Shown: in pieces, positions 63,395 through 64,000 of the stretch
Position numbering within the stretch: position 1 is the stretch's first letter
How the letters are laid out: each line of letters begins with the position of its first letter
DNA from: Maricaulaceae bacterium EIL42A08
GTDB taxonomy: Bacteria > Pseudomonadota > Alphaproteobacteria > Caulobacterales > Maricaulaceae
Length of the DNA: 64,000 nt
Assembly (NCBI GenBank): GCA_024178355.1
Contig: JAMZNZ010000001.1
Location: forward strand, 186,001-250,000
Reading direction: 5' to 3'
Translations under genes and position numbers: made by a program
Notes under the pieces: generated by a model
Databases searched by the model: none
Told to the model about the DNA's origin: nothing
The model's input: the letters and a program-made list of their open reading frames with translations, nothing else

Positions 63395-63412
63395 GGCTTC
63401 GGCCTTACTTTT
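63392..63412 (+). terminator. Intrinsic terminator of rpoH
   Basis: TAAGGC-TTCG-GCCTTA, a C(UUCG)G tetraloop hairpin, followed by CTTTT. The stem begins within the rpoH stop codon. It lies in the 16-bp gap between the convergent rpoH and the nuclease-like gene. Confidence 0.75.
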
Positions 63413-63998
63413 AACGGGGCAAGGTGGGCGCTGGCGGCGCGTCCACCAGCTCTATCTGAGCCGGATGGCGCAGGCTGATGCTGGGGCCGTTGAGCTCGTA
63501 GAGCCAGCCACGCGTCCGGACGACCGCGCCCTCCAGCGCCATCAGATCAAGACCGGCCTCGTTGAAACGCGCTACCGCGTCCTCATCGGCGACGGCGGTG
63601 AAATCCGTTCGCCAATCCAGCCCGAAATTTAGAAACACCCACCCGTCGCGGGCGGTGGCGGCGGAAATCACACGGCCTTCGATGATTTGAGCAGAGTCCA
63701 GATATGGCGCAAGCCGGTTCGGGTCGGTGTCACGGATGGCAAATGCGCCCAGCGCCCAGGCGCCGGAATCTGCATCGCGGGCGCGCGCCTCAGCGTCAAA
63801 GAGCGACCCCAGATCACGATCCTGACCCTCACGCGGCCAGGCCAGCGCCCAGCCCTGCTCAATCAGCGTCACCGCGAGGTTGGAGCCATCCCCCAGCGTT
63901 ATCGCTGACGGAATGCGCCCATAGCGGTCGGGCTCGGCAATCGGGCTGTGGGTGATGGCAGCGTCCTTGATCAGCGCATCGAGCGCCGCCCGGGCCTG
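63411..63998 (-). CDS. SNase-like (thermonuclease-fold) protein, 5' end outside window
   Basis: The frame is open to the right edge of the window, so the start is missing; the visible 195 residues are the C-terminal part. DRYGRIPSAITLGDGSNLAV and LIEQGWALAWP match the staphylococcal-nuclease OB-fold pattern, followed by an extra C-terminal OB-like domain (about 90 residues: IIEGRVISAATARDGWVFLN). The catalytic arginines and signal region cannot be judged here. Confidence 0.75.
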   Translation of the reverse strand, partial: QARAALDALIKDAAITHSPIAEPDRYGRIPSAITLGDGSNLAVTLIEQGWALAWPREGQDRDLGSLFDAEARARDADSGAWALGAFAIRDTDPNRLAPYLDSAQIIEGRVISAATARDGWVFLNFGLDWRTDFTAVADEDAVARFNEAGLDLMALEGAVVRTRGWLYELNGPSISLRHPAQIELVDAPPAPTLPR

Positions 63999-64000
63999 GA

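Noticed and set aside
1-64000. tRNA, rRNA, CRISPR arrays, insertion sequences, prophage genes
   Set aside because: I looked for T-loop consensus strings, regularly spaced direct repeats, transposase motifs and phage structural genes and found none that held up.

Overview
The window is 64 kb of GC-rich, densely coding chromosomal DNA from an alphaproteobacterium. A stalked or dimorphic marine relative of Caulobacter (Maricaulales/Hyphomonadaceae-like) fits best. The reasons are the Caulobacter-type flagellar cluster (fliH/flbE, fliN, flbD, flhA), the alphaproteobacterial neighbourhoods lysC-ptsP, cobS-cobT, the J-domain/bolA pair, Suv3-like helicase-S4-fdxA-carD-rpoH and accA-xerD-aroK-aroB, and CobS/CobT and EI-Ntr themselves. 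No rRNA, tRNA, CRISPR array, prophage or insertion sequence was seen. The species assignment is inference.

Layout. 0-6.5 kb: flagellar export, switch, regulator and placement genes. 6.5-9.8 kb: small redox and membrane genes, ispG and a RodZ-like protein. 9.9-19.5 kb: ptsP, aspartokinase, ubiG, a ZIP-like transporter, then an operon comF-grxC-nitrilase-DUF1178 interrupted by a 276-bp inverted-repeat element, a methyltransferase and a glutaredoxin-MauE fusion. 19.5-27 kb: a damaged Flp pilin gene, mutT, a lipoprotein prolyl isomerase, secA, an orphan periplasmic sensor-like protein and accA. 27-34 kb: xerD, a secreted protein of unknown function with a 48-residue membrane partner, aroK-aroB-CNNM, and an L,D-transpeptidase. 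34-40 kb: putA, an AT-rich intergenic region, a glycosyltransferase and a PstS-like lipoprotein. 40-55 kb: a polyamine-rich region (ornithine decarboxylase behind a speF-like leader RNA, a deoxyhypusine-synthase-like enzyme, aguA/aguB) interleaved with a MarC gene behind a probable transcription attenuator, cobS-cobT, two tandem von Willebrand (Tad-type) genes, a J-domain protein and bolA. 55-64 kb: a CoA-transferase, rpmB, a DUF3108 protein, the RNA helicase, S4, TerB, ferredoxin, carD, rpoH and a partial nuclease-like gene.

How the parts work together. The flagellar block is one assembly programme: FliH and FlhA for export, FliN for the switch, FlbD as sigma-54 activator, and FlhF and the MinD-like ATPase for position and number. 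Two routes to putrescine are present (ornithine decarboxylation, and agmatine via AguA and AguB), with a DHS-like enzyme that could use putrescine or spermidine.

The least explained signals are non-coding: the leader of the MarC gene, with mutually exclusive terminator and antiterminator pairings; the speF-like leader; a matching palindrome upstream of both VWA genes; a hairpin covering the ribosome-binding site of the L,D-transpeptidase; and the inverted-repeat element at 16.4-16.7 kb. Two pilus-related genes show single-base frame problems that need checking against reads.
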